DNA from: Brachionus plicatilis
Lineage: Eukaryota; Rotifera; Eurotatoria; Ploima; Brachionidae
NCBI GenBank assembly: GCA_010279815.1
Contig: QEOQ01000274.1
Location: 1,177,296-1,241,295 of the forward strand
Direction of reading: 5' to 3'
Length of the DNA: 64,000 bases
The position numbers were made by a program, and so were the translations under genes. Within the stretch, counting starts at the first letter, position 1. The number at the start of each line of letters is the position of its first letter. Shown here piece after piece: positions 35,016 to 45,878 of the stretch. The notes under the pieces were generated by a model. It was not told the DNA's origin, ran no database searches, and was given only the letters and a program-made list of their open reading frames with translations.

Positions 35016-35369
35016 CAAAATGAAGAAAATTTTATTAAATTAATTACAGTGATCTCGCGTTTATGTCCCACCTTCCATTCTCAGAAAATGTGGGAACATA
35101 TTCAAAAGGGGACAAAAATAAAAAATAAGTTTAATTCACAAAAAAATTTATTTTAAATTCAACATAAACTTTAACTTATTAATTATACATAATTATACTT
35201 AGATATTATCTCGTCTGATTTGGCTGTTGTTAACTTGACATTAATAATGGCTATTTTTGCTTCATTTGTAATTATTTTTCTTTTAGACATTTTTTTGGGC
35301 TAATACATACACAAAAAAAATTTTCAACATATGTGACATATTAATGAAAAAATTTAATAAAATATTATT

Positions 35370-35425
35370 ATTATTATTTATTTGTTTTCTGTTCGAGCAT
35401 GCGCTCCTTCAGATAAAAAAAAATA
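35370..35425 (-). repeat. LINE-type 3' end with hairpin
   Basis: On the minus strand: TCTGAAGGAGCGCATGCTCG (stem GAGC/GCTC), then ACAGAAAACAAATAAATAAT. The same layout of hairpin, ACAGAAAACAAA and AATA-type tail appears at about 13290-13345, 14190-14240 and, in weaker form, 51160-51195. It is a 5'-truncated retroelement tail. Confidence 0.5.
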
Positions 35426-35859
35426 AATAAAATAAAACAAAATAAGATAAAATAAAATAATTAAAACAGTTTAAAAAATTTTTAAATTTAAAGTAAGTTA
35501 TTTTCATTTATGAGTGAGAGGATGAGATACAAAAATAATAATTAAATAGCTGTTTAGTTTATAAAAAATAAAAATAGAGTAAAAATAAAAATAAAAATAT
35601 AAAAAATAACCCGAAGCACAGCTTTATATACGAGTAACGAGACGTTAGATTATTAGTTACAGTAGCAGCAGTTCACACACACAATTCTTGACAAAATTGA
35701 AATAAAAAAAAATTAGTAAAAAAATTATTATTTATTTATTTCATTTTGTAAAATTGAATAATTTAGTTGTTGCATAATTGAAAATTATGAATAAAAAACT
35801 TATTGAATAAAAATAAATAAAGAATAAAAAATAATTATTGACTAAATTTTTTAATTGTC

Positions 35860-36110
35860 TCATTTATAATCAATCTCATTTTTTTCTCTTCTTCTAATCT
35901 TGGCGGTAAAGATTTTGATTTAGATATTTTTTGTAATCGTTCAAGTGTGAAAGGCATTATTAAAAAATCGGTAAATTTTTTCAAACGTGAGACCTAAACT
36001 TTGTTCTTTTTTGTCTAGATCAATCACAGCCTTTTCGATGGCTTGTCCTTGAGACTAATGAATTGTTAAGGCATAGGGTTATACCCGAATTCTTTAATCA
36101 AAAAAGTTTT
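35860..36110 (-). pseudogene. Decayed PIF1/Helitron-type helicase C-terminus
   Basis: On the minus strand: ALTIH, stop, SQGQAIEKAVIDLDKKEQSL, then GLTF. The in-frame TAG replaces the Lys of the helicase motif HKSQG. Next comes a one-base shift and some lost sequence, then PFTLERLQKISKSKSLPPRL. PIF1-type and Helitron helicases have the same order in their last motifs (family knowledge). It is clearly dead, and the N-terminal helicase motifs are not found upstream (36110-36329). Confidence 0.7.
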
Positions 36111-36329
36111 AAATTGCTTTTGTTTTAGATGCATTATTTAGAAAAAGAAAATATTTAGAGATTACTTCCGAATTAAAGTGTTGATTAATTTTTTTGTCAA
36201 ATACTTTTCTCTAAAAACTCTGTTAAACTCAGCAATTTTTTTGTACTTTTTGTTTATTTATTTATTTATTGAATTGAATTAACCTCCTTTAAGGAGAAGT
36301 AAAAGAAAATAAAGAAAAATTTTTTTTTT

Positions 36330-36372
36330 NNNNNNNNNNNNNNNNNNNNNNNNNNNNNNNNNNNNNNNNNNN
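36330..36372. other. Assembly gap (43 N)
   Basis: Run of undetermined bases inside the LINE 3' region next to a poly-T run. Gap length may be nominal, and joins on each side could be wrong. Confidence 0.99.
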
Positions 36373-36480
36373 ATGAAAAATTATTACCTAAAAATAAAAT
36401 TACAAAAATAAAAAAGGAACATTAGTTCGAAAATAGAAAAAGGCATGAAAGTTAGAAAGCAAGATAATTTGAACCAAAAT

Positions 36481-38223
36481 TCATGAATTTCTTTTACTTT
36501 GAATTAGCTCATTTAGGAGAGTTCTATAATGTTTTAATTTTAAATTGCAAAGACATAACCAAATTGAATCAGATATACCATCATTAGAAATCAGATTAAT
36601 CTTAAGATTTTCTTTAAGTTGGTTTATATTTACTGAAATTTTTGAGGTTTCAATTTTAAAGTACTTGGAAATAAGTACTAAGTCGGAGGAAAAAGATTTA
36701 TTAGAGGGGGGGTCACTTAGCATATATTTTAAAAATTGTGATGATAGATAATTATATTTAATTGTATCAATAAAAGTTAGTTTTGAAAATAGATAAAGTT
36801 CATCAAAGTTGAATAATTTTAGTACTTTTAAGACTCGTGACATGTGACAGTAGGCTTTTAAACCAAACATTTGTCTAATTAAGTTGTTTTGTAATTTATT
36901 TATTGAATCCTTTGTGGTCGAATTAAGAGTAAGAGCCTCAAGACCATATGTGAATTTAGATAAGCAAAATGTTTTGTATATAAATGATTTAAATTTAGGT
37001 GAAGAGGTAGGACTATTTTTAGGCAGAAGATATGAAATTCCAAAAAAGCTGCTCTGAACTTTTTTAAAATTCATAACTGCCTGTGTGTTAAGGTCAAGAT
37101 TAGAATCTATAATGAATCCTAAGTATTTTAACTGATTTGCTTCTTCAAGTTCGGAACCATTAAGGTGAAATACCGACTTAAATAATTGAGTGCCAAAGTT
37201 AACAACTTTTGTTTTATTAGGGTTAAATTTTATTCTCCATTTATTCCCATAAGATCCACAAATATCCAAAAGCATTTGTAGATGGGAGTCAACTGGGCTT
37301 ATTAAGATTATATCATCTGCGTAGACAATGATAGAAACATTAAGATTTTTATAAAGAGCTCCAAGCTCATTTTTAAGGCATTCTATTATAAGATCATCAA
37401 TATATATGTTGAAAAGAAAAGAAGATAAAATAGCTCCTTGTTTTACACCAGTTTCAATTTTAAAGGGTTTAGTTGTTAGATTATCTGGAAGAGATAAAAC
37501 AGCTAGTGCTGAGTTATAATAAATCCTAAACAATACCCAGTAGGAAGTATGCAGTCTCTTTAATAGTTTATAGAATAAGCCATCACGCCATATTTTGTCA
37601 AAGGCCTTTTCTGCATCTAAAGATGCTATCCTACATCCAGAGCCTTTATTGATGTAGTTAAGAGTTGTTTCTTTTAATACAAAAATGGCATGGTTACATG
37701 AGGTTTTTTTCTTAAAACCAAATTGGTTATTACTTACTTTGTAAAGATCAGGGGAGTTAATTAGAATAAGTTTTTCTAGGATTTGAGCAAAGCAGTTTGA
37801 AATAGAAATAGGTCTTATATTGTTTAGATCATAGCTGTTTTTTAAATTGTCTTTTAGAATAGGATTAATTTTTGAAGTATTAAGATTTTTTGGGATCTTA
37901 TTGAATAGTAGAAGTTGGTTGAAGAATTCAAGTAGAATTTCATAAAAGCCAACAAAATTTACATTTTTTAACAGGTTATAGGAGATTTTGTCAAAACCAG
38001 TTACTTTTGAGTTATCAAATTCTGATATTATTTTCTTTAGTTGAGACAGCTCAATAAAAGGCAGAGTATCAGGACGAGTGTAGTTCACAAATGTTTCATT
38101 CACATGTTTTTTAATATTTAGCTGATCACTTGAGAGAGAGGATTCATCCTCTTTGAATAAATTTAAGAAATGAGAAAAGAGTTTATCCGAAAAGAGTATA
38201 TTTTTTATTATCGAATGGCTCAC
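36481..38223 (-). CDS. LINE reverse transcriptase
   Basis: An intact 580-codon frame. RT landmarks in order: NNIRPISISNCFAQILEKLI, NQFGFKKKTSC, ASLDAEKAFDKIW (catalytic Asp), GVKQGAILSSFLFNIYIDDL, and VYADDIILIS with the YADD box, followed by FNPNKTKVVNFG. No apurinic endonuclease precedes it: an in-frame stop lies just upstream of the GTG at 38223. It is therefore the C-terminal part of ORF2 in a truncated copy. The frame being free of stops suggests a fairly recent insertion. Confidence 0.92.
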   Translation of the reverse strand: MSHSIIKNILFSDKLFSHFLNLFKEDESSLSSDQLNIKKHVNETFVNYTRPDTLPFIELSQLKKIISEFDNSKVTGFDKISYNLLKNVNFVGFYEILLEFFNQLLLFNKIPKNLNTSKINPILKDNLKNSYDLNNIRPISISNCFAQILEKLILINSPDLYKVSNNQFGFKKKTSCNHAIFVLKETTLNYINKGSGCRIASLDAEKAFDKIWRDGLFYKLLKRLHTSYWVLFRIYYNSALAVLSLPDNLTTKPFKIETGVKQGAILSSFLFNIYIDDLIIECLKNELGALYKNLNVSIIVYADDIILISPVDSHLQMLLDICGSYGNKWRIKFNPNKTKVVNFGTQLFKSVFHLNGSELEEANQLKYLGFIIDSNLDLNTQAVMNFKKVQSSFFGISYLLPKNSPTSSPKFKSFIYKTFCLSKFTYGLEALTLNSTTKDSINKLQNNLIRQMFGLKAYCHMSRVLKVLKLFNFDELYLFSKLTFIDTIKYNYLSSQFLKYMLSDPPSNKSFSSDLVLISKYFKIETSKISVNINQLKENLKINLISNDGISDSIWLCLCNLKLKHYRTLLNELIQSKRNS

Positions 38224-38522
38224 AGCAACGTAATGCCACTTCTTGTCTAATTAATGCAAAAATTAATTTTTAATAAATCTAAAGCTATCTTTTATTCACA
38301 AATAAACAATTCCAAAAAATAATTGACACTTAACATTAATATTTAATAACATTCAGAAACAACTTTAGAAAAATCCATTAAAAGCACCTAAGGAAAAAAA
38401 TGAAACAAAGTCGATTTTTTTTTTATTTTCAAAAATATTTTAAAATCAATAAATTAATTAGAAATATAATTTTCTTGATTATTTTTTGGACATAAATTTT
38501 GATTTTAAAACCTTCACAAAAA

Positions 38523-40614
38523 ATGAATCAACTAACATTAATTATTTGTGCTGAACTGATAACTATGAACCTTTTAGTTCTTTCTCAAAGTAATAATTTT
38601 TTTTAATTTCTTTTATTAAAATATTTCTTTAGCAATTGCTGTTCTCCATGAGAAAGTGTTGAATATTGGAAGTATTTCTGAAATGAAAATTAAGAATTCT
38701 TATGTTCATGGTTCATCGATCAATTGTATAGATGTTTTTTCAGACAACCATTTGATTGCTGGAACAGAAGATAACAAAATTCTTTTATATGATTTTGTTA
38801 AAGGAGAATTAGATCGTGAATTAACTGATATAAGTTCCATTAAAGCAATTCAAAAAGTAAACGAAAGTTTTTTCGTCACATGCTATCAAAATGGACTAAC
38901 ATTGTGGAATTTTCATACTAATCAAAATTATTTTAGCCAGGAAACCAATTTTAGAACAGTAAATTCCATTAAGGTAAAATCAGATGAAAAGAAAATTGTA
39001 GTTAACACCCAAGATACTACGATATTTATTTTGTCAAGTGAAAATTTGAAAATTTTACATCAGTACAATTTTTCACCTGCTGAAATAAAATCAATTTTTT
39101 TCGTAGATTCAAATTTTGTTGTTATTATTAGGAAAAATAATCAAATTTGTAAATTGGATGAAGATGAAATTAATAGTCTAGCGGTGGATTCAAATTTTGG
39201 AGAATGTGTTAATGAAAATAGACATGTAAATGTCATTAAAGTTACTAACAAGAATAAAATTCTTTATGGAATTGACCACAATGGCAATACCAATAACAAT
39301 TATAAAATATGGGAAGAAGGTACAAATCCAGATACCATTGTTGATTCAAATAAAAAAATATCTAAAAGAATTCTAAGTATTGAGATAATTAATGATTCAA
39401 TGGTAATTACAGGAGATAATTCTGGCAATTTATACTTTTTTGAGAATAGCTTGCCAAAAGAAATCCTCAGTTTAGGCACTGGAAATATTAATTGCATTAG
39501 AAAATTATCCAACATGGAAATAGATAGAATAATTAGCAGCAATCTTGAATTAACTACGAGTAAACTTCAAATAACTAGTTCAAAAATTGAATTCACAGCA
39601 ATTCAAAATATTCATTCAACAATAATCACAAAATATTTAGATATGAATTCAAATATTAAAATTACGACTGAACAACAAACTCAAAAAAAAGATACAACAA
39701 AACGGGAAACCGCTTTTTTTTCCAAATCTAGTGGTTCTACATTAGACAAAGATGAATCAACTAAAGAAACTCATTTCATCAATTCTTTATTCACAAATAT
39801 TCAAAAGACCAGCAAAAACGATCAATGGAATGGAAATGGAAATTTTAAATCAACTCCCAGTCCAAATTTAACCAAAAGTGAAATTGAAAATTTTTCAACT
39901 CAAACATTAACTGGTGGCATTTTGGATTATTCAAGAAAAACTACTGAAAAAATGGAAAAAAAAAGAGATGATGAAACACTAAATTTAGTCTTGCAGGCGA
40001 CTTTCAGTGATATGACAAACTTTAGCAAAAAATTGTCAAATATTATTAATAATTTATCATCTATTTTCGAGATTGAAACAGAGCAACTGATGGACATTAT
40101 GACAAGTAAAATTGACATGGTAAATTGCTTAACTAATTGTACGAATAATGGTAAATGTAAACTAAACAATAATGAGAAATTTATTTGTGAATGTGATGAG
40201 CACTACATAGGAACACGATGTCAAATAGATTCTAGACCATGTGCTTCAAATCCTTGCTTGAATGGAGCCAAATGTTCCAATGATTTCACCAAAAAAATAT
40301 ACAAATGTGAGTGTGTGACTAAAAATGGTTCTGTGTTGTTCTATGGAGCGAATTGTGAGAAAAAGATTGATGTTTGTCAGAATGAGACATGTACCAAAAA
40401 TGGATTGTGTTATGATGTGGAAAATGAACCAAAGTGCAAATGTTTTAAATCTTATAGTGGAGAAAAATGGCAAGTGGAGAGTCAAGAGATAAAAACAGTT
40501 AAAACTGTTATTAGAACTTCATTAATCATAGCCATCATTGTCTTGTGTGTCACATATTTACTATTTTTAATGATTGATTTTTTAAAGTTTTTATGCCAAA
40601 ACGAAAAAAAATAA
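38523..40614 (+). CDS. WD40-propeller/EGF single-pass surface protein B
   Basis: Exons 38523-38589 and 38633-40614, a 43-nt phase-1 intron, giving 682 residues. Exon 1 is the signal peptide (MNQLTLIICAELITMN). Residues about 25-330 form degenerate WD40-like repeats (INCIDVFSDNHLIAGTEDNK, ILLYDF; GLTLWNF; MVITGDNSGNLYFFE), here outside the cell rather than in the cytoplasm. A Thr/Ser/Lys-rich stalk follows (about 340-480), then the same three EGF domains, TM helix and tail as genes A and C. In the third EGF domain one cysteine is changed: GEKW instead of GEKC (TGG for TGC near 40470), which would leave a disulfide unpaired. A truncated inverted copy of its start lies at 31015-31297. Function unknown; the layout suggests a surface recognition protein (inference). 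Confidence 0.85.
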
Positions 40615-41764
40615 TAAAATATCAAGAATTTTCTCAAGCTAAATAGTCAAATAACAGATTAATATTTCATTTATTTGTTCATGATTTTAAATGTATTAGG
40701 AATTAATTAATTTAAAATAAGAAAACTTCAGAAAATTTTTGTAAACATAAATTATTTTAAAAATTAATTAAACTTGTTTTTTTTGTCTTAATCAAAAAAA
40801 TATTTTTTTAATAAAGATTTTTTTTAGATTAATAAGATAGTGATTCAATTTTTTGAATTTTCGTTTCTTTTAAGCTAAATAAAGCCCTTTTTTTAAATTC
40901 TTGACTAAATATATTCCACAATTTCTTAACAATTTATCGAAAAAAAAACATTTTGATAAAGAATGCCAAAAATTCGAGTCTCAAATGAAAAAATTGGCAA
41001 ATAATGCTTAAAATAAGCTTAACTATACCTAAACGAAAATTTCTCGGCTTTCTAAGGTTTCTCGAAAATTCGAAAGAAATTTAATGTTTACACTAGTACC
41101 GTTGGGCCCGTCTTTCCGAAATTCTAGTTAGACGTTTTGGAGCATGTTTTATTCTCCCTCTTAACTTAAACATTCACGATTAAGTTAGGTTGATTTCCAG
41201 TGAAATCGACAAACATATCGCTATATCACAGCATCTTTAAGACATAAACAAGCCTCAGGATGAACCTATTTTTTAATAATTAAATTAATAAAAAAAATGA
41301 TTAGCAATATGGTGTAAAAAGTTTTATTTTTATTTTATCAAATTTTTTTCTCATATTTAATCAAAAATCTAAAAATATATCATTGAATTTTTTCAAAAAA
41401 AATTGAATATTTACTTGATTAAACAAAAATCTTATTTTAAAGTCGATTGTGTCTAAAATTGAATATTTCAAATGATTGAAACTTCAGATTTTAATCACTG
41501 GCAAATTTTAAGTTTTAGATCAAATTTTAAGATCAAAACGATCATTTAAAATTTTAAAACTTAATTAATCTTATGATTTTGATAATTTTTAAGAAATAAT
41601 TACTAAATATTACTAGACATGTTATGTCTAATAATGGTTCATTATCAAATTTACATCAAAATAGTTTGATATCTAATTTATTTAACAAAAACAATCAATT
41701 ATTTAAATAATTGCGTTTAAGTTCATGGATAGACAATGAGATTTAAATAGTTAAAAAAACGTTT
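40615..41764. other. Intergenic stretch
   Basis: AT-rich with a less AT-rich patch at 41080-41270 that has no frame or inverted ends. Nothing recognised. Confidence 0.5.
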
Positions 41765-42071
41765 TCCTTTCTGTACTTTTTGTACTGTTTCTAAATATTA
41801 TTTTATTTTTCCGTGTTACCTTCTGTACTTTTTGTACTTTATCAGTATTTTAATAACCATAATAAAAAATTTAACGGGGTCCGGGGTGGAGCCCTGGTTT
41901 AGGGATTCAGGTATGTTAAAGATAAGAGAAATTTTAGTTCAAATTAATATTAATAATAAAAAAAGTACAAAAAGGAACAGACAAATAAAAAAATTAGAAA
42001 AAATAAAAAAATACAAAAAGTACCAGGGCCAAATGAAATAATTAGAAAAAGTACAAAAAGTACAGAAAGGA
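41765..42071. mobile_element. MITE with GTACAAAAAGTAC-type inverted ends
   Basis: The left end TCCTTTCTGTACTTTTTGTA is mirrored on the right as TACAAAAAGTACAGAAAGGA. Extra GTACTTTTTGTAC copies lie inward. The core has a GC-rich string (GGGGTCCGGGGTGGAGCCC near 41876). No clean target duplication, no protein; the 69-codon frame inside is spurious. Confidence 0.7.
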
Positions 42072-42271
42072 CTTTTACTTTTAAATATTTTCATTGTATA
42101 TACCTAGTTAAGTTAATCCATAAATTTAAAATAATATTCATTCATTCATTAAATCAAAAATATTTTCATTTTTCCACATAAAAAAATTATAAATTTTAAA
42201 ACATTAAATTTTTTAGAAAAGTTTGAGAAAAAATTTATTTTTTCGGTTTTATTAAAAAAAATATTACTTTT

Positions 42272-42557
42272 TGTTGCCGAGTAGATTGACTGGATCTCTT
42301 TGGTATATTAGTGGGAATAGTGTGAAATTACGGTAGTAATAAGGTAGTATAAAAGATATAAAAATTTCTATTCAGAACACAAAACACCACTATTTATTTA
42401 TATTAAACTATATTTATATATTTCTTAACTTGGCGCCAGCAATCAATCAGTTGAGTTAGACTAACAAACTAGCAACTAGATTCATGACACCCATGAATAT
42501 CAAAGGACTAATAACCGGGGCCTAGCTACGCCTATATAATATAGTAACTCGTCAACA
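42272..42557. mobile_element. Solo LTR (286 bp)
   Basis: It begins TGTTGCCGAGT and ends ACTCGTCAACA (TG...CA, near-perfect short inverted ends) and is flanked by the 5-bp duplication CTTTT (42267-42271, 42558-42562). It has a TATAAAAG promoter-like string near 42348. No internal retroviral genes are present on either side, so recombination between two LTRs has removed them. The element is probably Copia- or BEL-like by its TGTTG/CAACA ends. Confidence 0.8.
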
Positions 42558-42910
42558 CTTTTTATATTTTGATCTTTTGATCTTGATCTTAAACTTCAAT
42601 TTGCCTAATTACTCTGGTCTAGAAATTTTAATGCAAAATAAATTAAAATTAATCCAATAATATTTTTGACGTATTTTAATTTTTAAAATTTCACAGTATA
42701 AATTCAAGAAAATCTAAAACTTTTCACTAATTTTTTCAATTTTTTTTTCTTCAAATAAAATTTACAGGATGGACTGAGGAAAAGATATATTTCAGAAAAA
42801 ATAAGTTGAATAATGATTCAAAAAAATCATCATCATAATCAGATAAAAATTTAACCAAAATAAATAATTAAAATTATTTTATTAAAGAATTAAGTTAATT
42901 AATAATTAAG

Positions 42911-44072
42911 TTAAAATTTAGAAAAAATCGGCAAGCATATTTCTATTGGAGACTTGCATTCTTTTTGAAATAAACACTGATCTAAAAGAGAAAGTTAATT
43001 TTTACCTTTATTTTTTGTTTAAATTTAAAAAAAAAGCATACTCAATTGCATCTTCTTGCATTCACAGTATTTGTTCAAAATAGAATAAAGCATTTTACTG
43101 TTGCCATAATTTTTGATCAATAAATCAATAATATTTTCTTCAATTAAATTTTTTTGAAAATGTCCAACTTTTATTTCAAAATTTCTTTTTCGATTTTTTT
43201 CCAAAGCCTTGAATTTAAATAAGAAAATTAAAAAAATAATTATCAATTCTTACTCTCTTGTCCAACACACACTCATCCATAAGTCTATCCACATTAGCTT
43301 GGTCCTCATCGGACAAACTTCTGATCAATATTTGCAGGCAATCATCAAGAAGAGCCTTTTTACACTCTTCCAAGTCCAAAAGGTCTCTTTTAATTCCGCA
43401 CAAACACTTGTCCGAATATTGAGAAGATGAAGCAATGTAGTTATCTGAAGGGTATATTCGAATTTGGCCTATTTGGGTCTGAGAAATGTGGTTTACTTTT
43501 ACCAATATGTCATCGGCACTATTTGGCATTGTGGTTTTGATGACCAATGAATTGGAAAAAGTTGTGGCACATTTAAACTTATTGTGATTAGATCCAAATG
43601 AGTTCCAAAAGACTGGATCGAATATACTTGTTGCCAGTGAAATGGACTGACTACAGCTCAATGGAACACCAATGTCCGATGTATGCACAATACCATTGCC
43701 AGCGCATGTGTTTATCTCCACAAATTCACCGCTGATTGTTTCAAGTCGAATCATACAGTTGCATGTCACCGCTGAATTAGCCCAGCATAAACCAAATTCA
43801 CTTTTTACCTTTAAATAAAAATAAAATTTAAAAATTAAACACCTTTTTTATTACTTGAATATGCTTGCTTTGGTACATACAAAATTGACCGATTTCGTGA
43901 AATTCAAAATTGTTAGAATTAAAATTTGTCATATGGGGATCATTTCTCGAGCTGCACTCGTGTTTATCATTGATGGCCTTTGAAAAAAGTCAAAAAAAAA
44001 ATTTTTTTTTCAGATACAAACCAAGGTAAAGCTGGATGCCAAGACCAAAATAATTAAAGAAAACAATTTCAT
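42911..44072 (-). CDS. Secreted von Willebrand factor D-type domain protein
   Basis: Exons 44022-44072, 43855-43977, 43254-43808, 43042-43207 and 42911-42981, giving 321 residues, introns 44-60 nt, all phases fitting. Exon 1 is a signal peptide (KLFSLIILVLASSFTLA). Exon 2 has NDPHMTNFNSNNFEFHEIG then QFCMYQS, the GDPHxxTFDG...F.F.GxF pattern that opens a VWD domain. The cysteines of SEFGLCWANSAVTCNC and GIPLSC-type positions, and CLCG further on, fit a single VWD unit. The C-terminal third is charged with paired cysteines (CECKK, CLFQKEC). VWD domains build extracellular and egg or mucus polymers (family knowledge), but this one stands alone without TIL or VWC domains, so its job is open. A junction fragment of a second copy is at 34960-35015. 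Confidence 0.83.
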
Positions 44073-44291
44073 TTCAAGTTTATTTTAAACATATCCAAAA
44101 TTTTTCAATTATTTATAATAGCTAGAATTAATCACCTTTCAAAAAGAATCAGTTAAAATCAGGATTTTTTCCATTTAAATGATTCTTCAATTTTCATGAC
44201 TTTTGTCTAAAATTTAAAAACTAAAAACCATTAAAAATTTATTTTTAGATTTTTTTGTTCTCCAAAAAAAAAGTTTTTTATTTTTGATAAT

Positions 44292-45178
44292 TCATTCAAA
44301 CAAAATTTGAGTTAATCGTTGCCAAATGTTTGGCTTGTGGCAAAAATTTTGGTTTATTCTGACTACTTTTTGCACATATGGTAAATTTTTGGCCATAGCC
44401 ACTAGCTCTAAATAGCCAGCTTGAATCTTACGGATATAATCTTCATTAATTTTTTCCTCTCCGACTCTATCTCTAAGCTTTATTCGCTGCATACACAACT
44501 GTACCTCTTGTTCATCATTATCAGCATTCAAATGAACAACAAAAAGTCTTGTTTTCATGTAAAGTTCATTGACTATTTTGCCATGGATCTTGTCATATTC
44601 AATCAGATGTTCTGGCAGATAAAGGTTCCCTGCTATTTTTATAAATACCCATTTGCTTTTAAAATAAAAAAATTAGATTAATTTAAAAAATCAAAAAATT
44701 AATACTCTGACAAAAAACTTCTTTCTGTGAGAAAAACCGAATCCGAACTTTTACCAAATTGATATATAATATTCAATAGCTTGGACACCATCACAATCAA
44801 TTGGAATTTAAACAGATAAAAAGAATCCTTGGTGTCTAAACTTTGATAGTACAACTCGAGACAATTTTTATGAGATGTGTCGCATTTTATTTTTGACCAG
44901 TACTCAACTGGTTCACTAATTAAACTAAGAGATTCATTTTCAAGCATTAATTTTTTAAGGAAATAGCTTTTCCCAATTCCTATATTTCCGTCAATGCTGA
45001 TTACTGTTTTTCCATAGAATAGTGAACCGTATTGTTCTAACAAAGTATTAACGACATCGTGAACAAGATTTATGTTGTTCAAAGATGGAGTTAGATCATT
45101 TAACAAACTTGTGAAGATGCCAAGGTTCGAATCAACAAATAATGAGTTTGGAAGCGAATTTTCGTAAAATAATTTCAT
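44292..45178 (-). CDS. Deoxynucleoside kinase-like protein
   Basis: Exons 44706-45178 and 44292-44655, a 50-nt intron, giving 278 residues. The P-loop is GNIGIGKS (residues 64-71). SEPVEYW (88-94) matches the substrate-binding EPxxxW motif, and TERSFLSDKWVF (from 151, across the splice) the ERS motif of the TK2/dCK/dNK family. IKLRDRVGEEKI would be the lid arginines. These enzymes phosphorylate deoxynucleosides for dNTP salvage (family knowledge). The protein has an N-terminal extension of about 55 residues without a clear transit peptide and is quite diverged after the ERS motif, so its substrate cannot be told. It ends about 220 bp upstream of the VWD gene start, same strand. Confidence 0.85.
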
Positions 45179-45728
45179 TTTTTTTTTGAATAATTTTTAA
45201 AAGATTCATATAACTAGTGCAAAACAATTTTTTGTAAAGCTATTTTTGAATTTTTTTTCATTGAGCCGAATATTTTAAATAGCAATTTAAAGATGATGTT
45301 TAAAATTAGAAATTATTTTCATACTAAATAAGGATCGAAATTTAGAAAAATAATTGGCTTCAAATTAAATTTTATATTTTTTCCTAAAATAAAAAAGCAT
45401 AAAATTTTTTGATATTTTTTTTTAGAAAAAGATTTTTAATATAATATCAAACCTAAAATTTAAAACTTTTGAATAATAACATATGCAAATCAATTATTAA
45501 AAATCCAATAATTGATTTTTAAATTTGAATTTAAATTTAAACGAAATTTAATTTAAATTTGAATATAAACCTAAAAAAATTAATAAAAATAATTTAAATT
45601 TGATTTAAGCAGCAATGCTCCCGCAAGCTAACCAAATATAACTTTTGTTGTTCTACAAGAGGTTAGACTTGTCGCAGAAAAACTGTATAGTTTTTCCCAA
45701 TGTATAGTACTGTATAGGTTTTCGGAAT

Positions 45729-45878
45729 GACTGAAAAAAAACAATTTAAATGATTTCAATCAATTAAAAGAGATATTTTGAGTTTTATTCTGCTTGATTT
45801 TTTATTGTTAAAACCAATTCTTTTTGAGTTTTTTTACATAAAGATTTATTTGAAAAATGTCATACAGAAAAATACTAC
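45729..45878 (+). repeat. Direct repeat, copy 1
   Basis: About 148 bases beginning GACTGAAAAAAAACAATTTA and ending GTCATACAGAAAAA match 46760-46905 in the same orientation, with a few substitutions and a 4-base difference. The element type is unknown; it may delimit a larger insertion between the copies. Confidence 0.8.

Larger units (their letters stand above)
36250..38250 (-). mobile_element. 5'-truncated non-LTR retrotransposon (LINE)
   Basis: It contains the reverse transcriptase frame 36481-38223 followed by a 3' region with the palindrome CTCCTTTAAGGAG (36286-36298) and a tail that on the minus strand reads AATAAATAAATAAATAAAC (36250-36276). There is no endonuclease domain, so the 5' part is lost. 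The 43-base assembly gap lies in its 3' region. The clade is probably in the CR1/L2/jockey group from the style of the RT, not proven. It lies between the inverted EGF genes. Confidence 0.85.

Noticed and set aside
41832..42041. 69-codon frame in the 41.8-kb MITE
   Set aside because: It runs across the inverted repeat and tail and has no protein-like composition.
42420..42450. TGGCGCC string resembling a retroviral primer binding site
   Set aside because: It lies inside the 286-bp unit bounded by TG...CA and the 5-bp duplication, not directly behind an LTR end.
45115..45140. GGTTCGAATC-like string suggesting a tRNA T-arm
   Set aside because: It is within the deoxynucleoside kinase coding exon and no acceptor stem or anticodon arm surrounds it.
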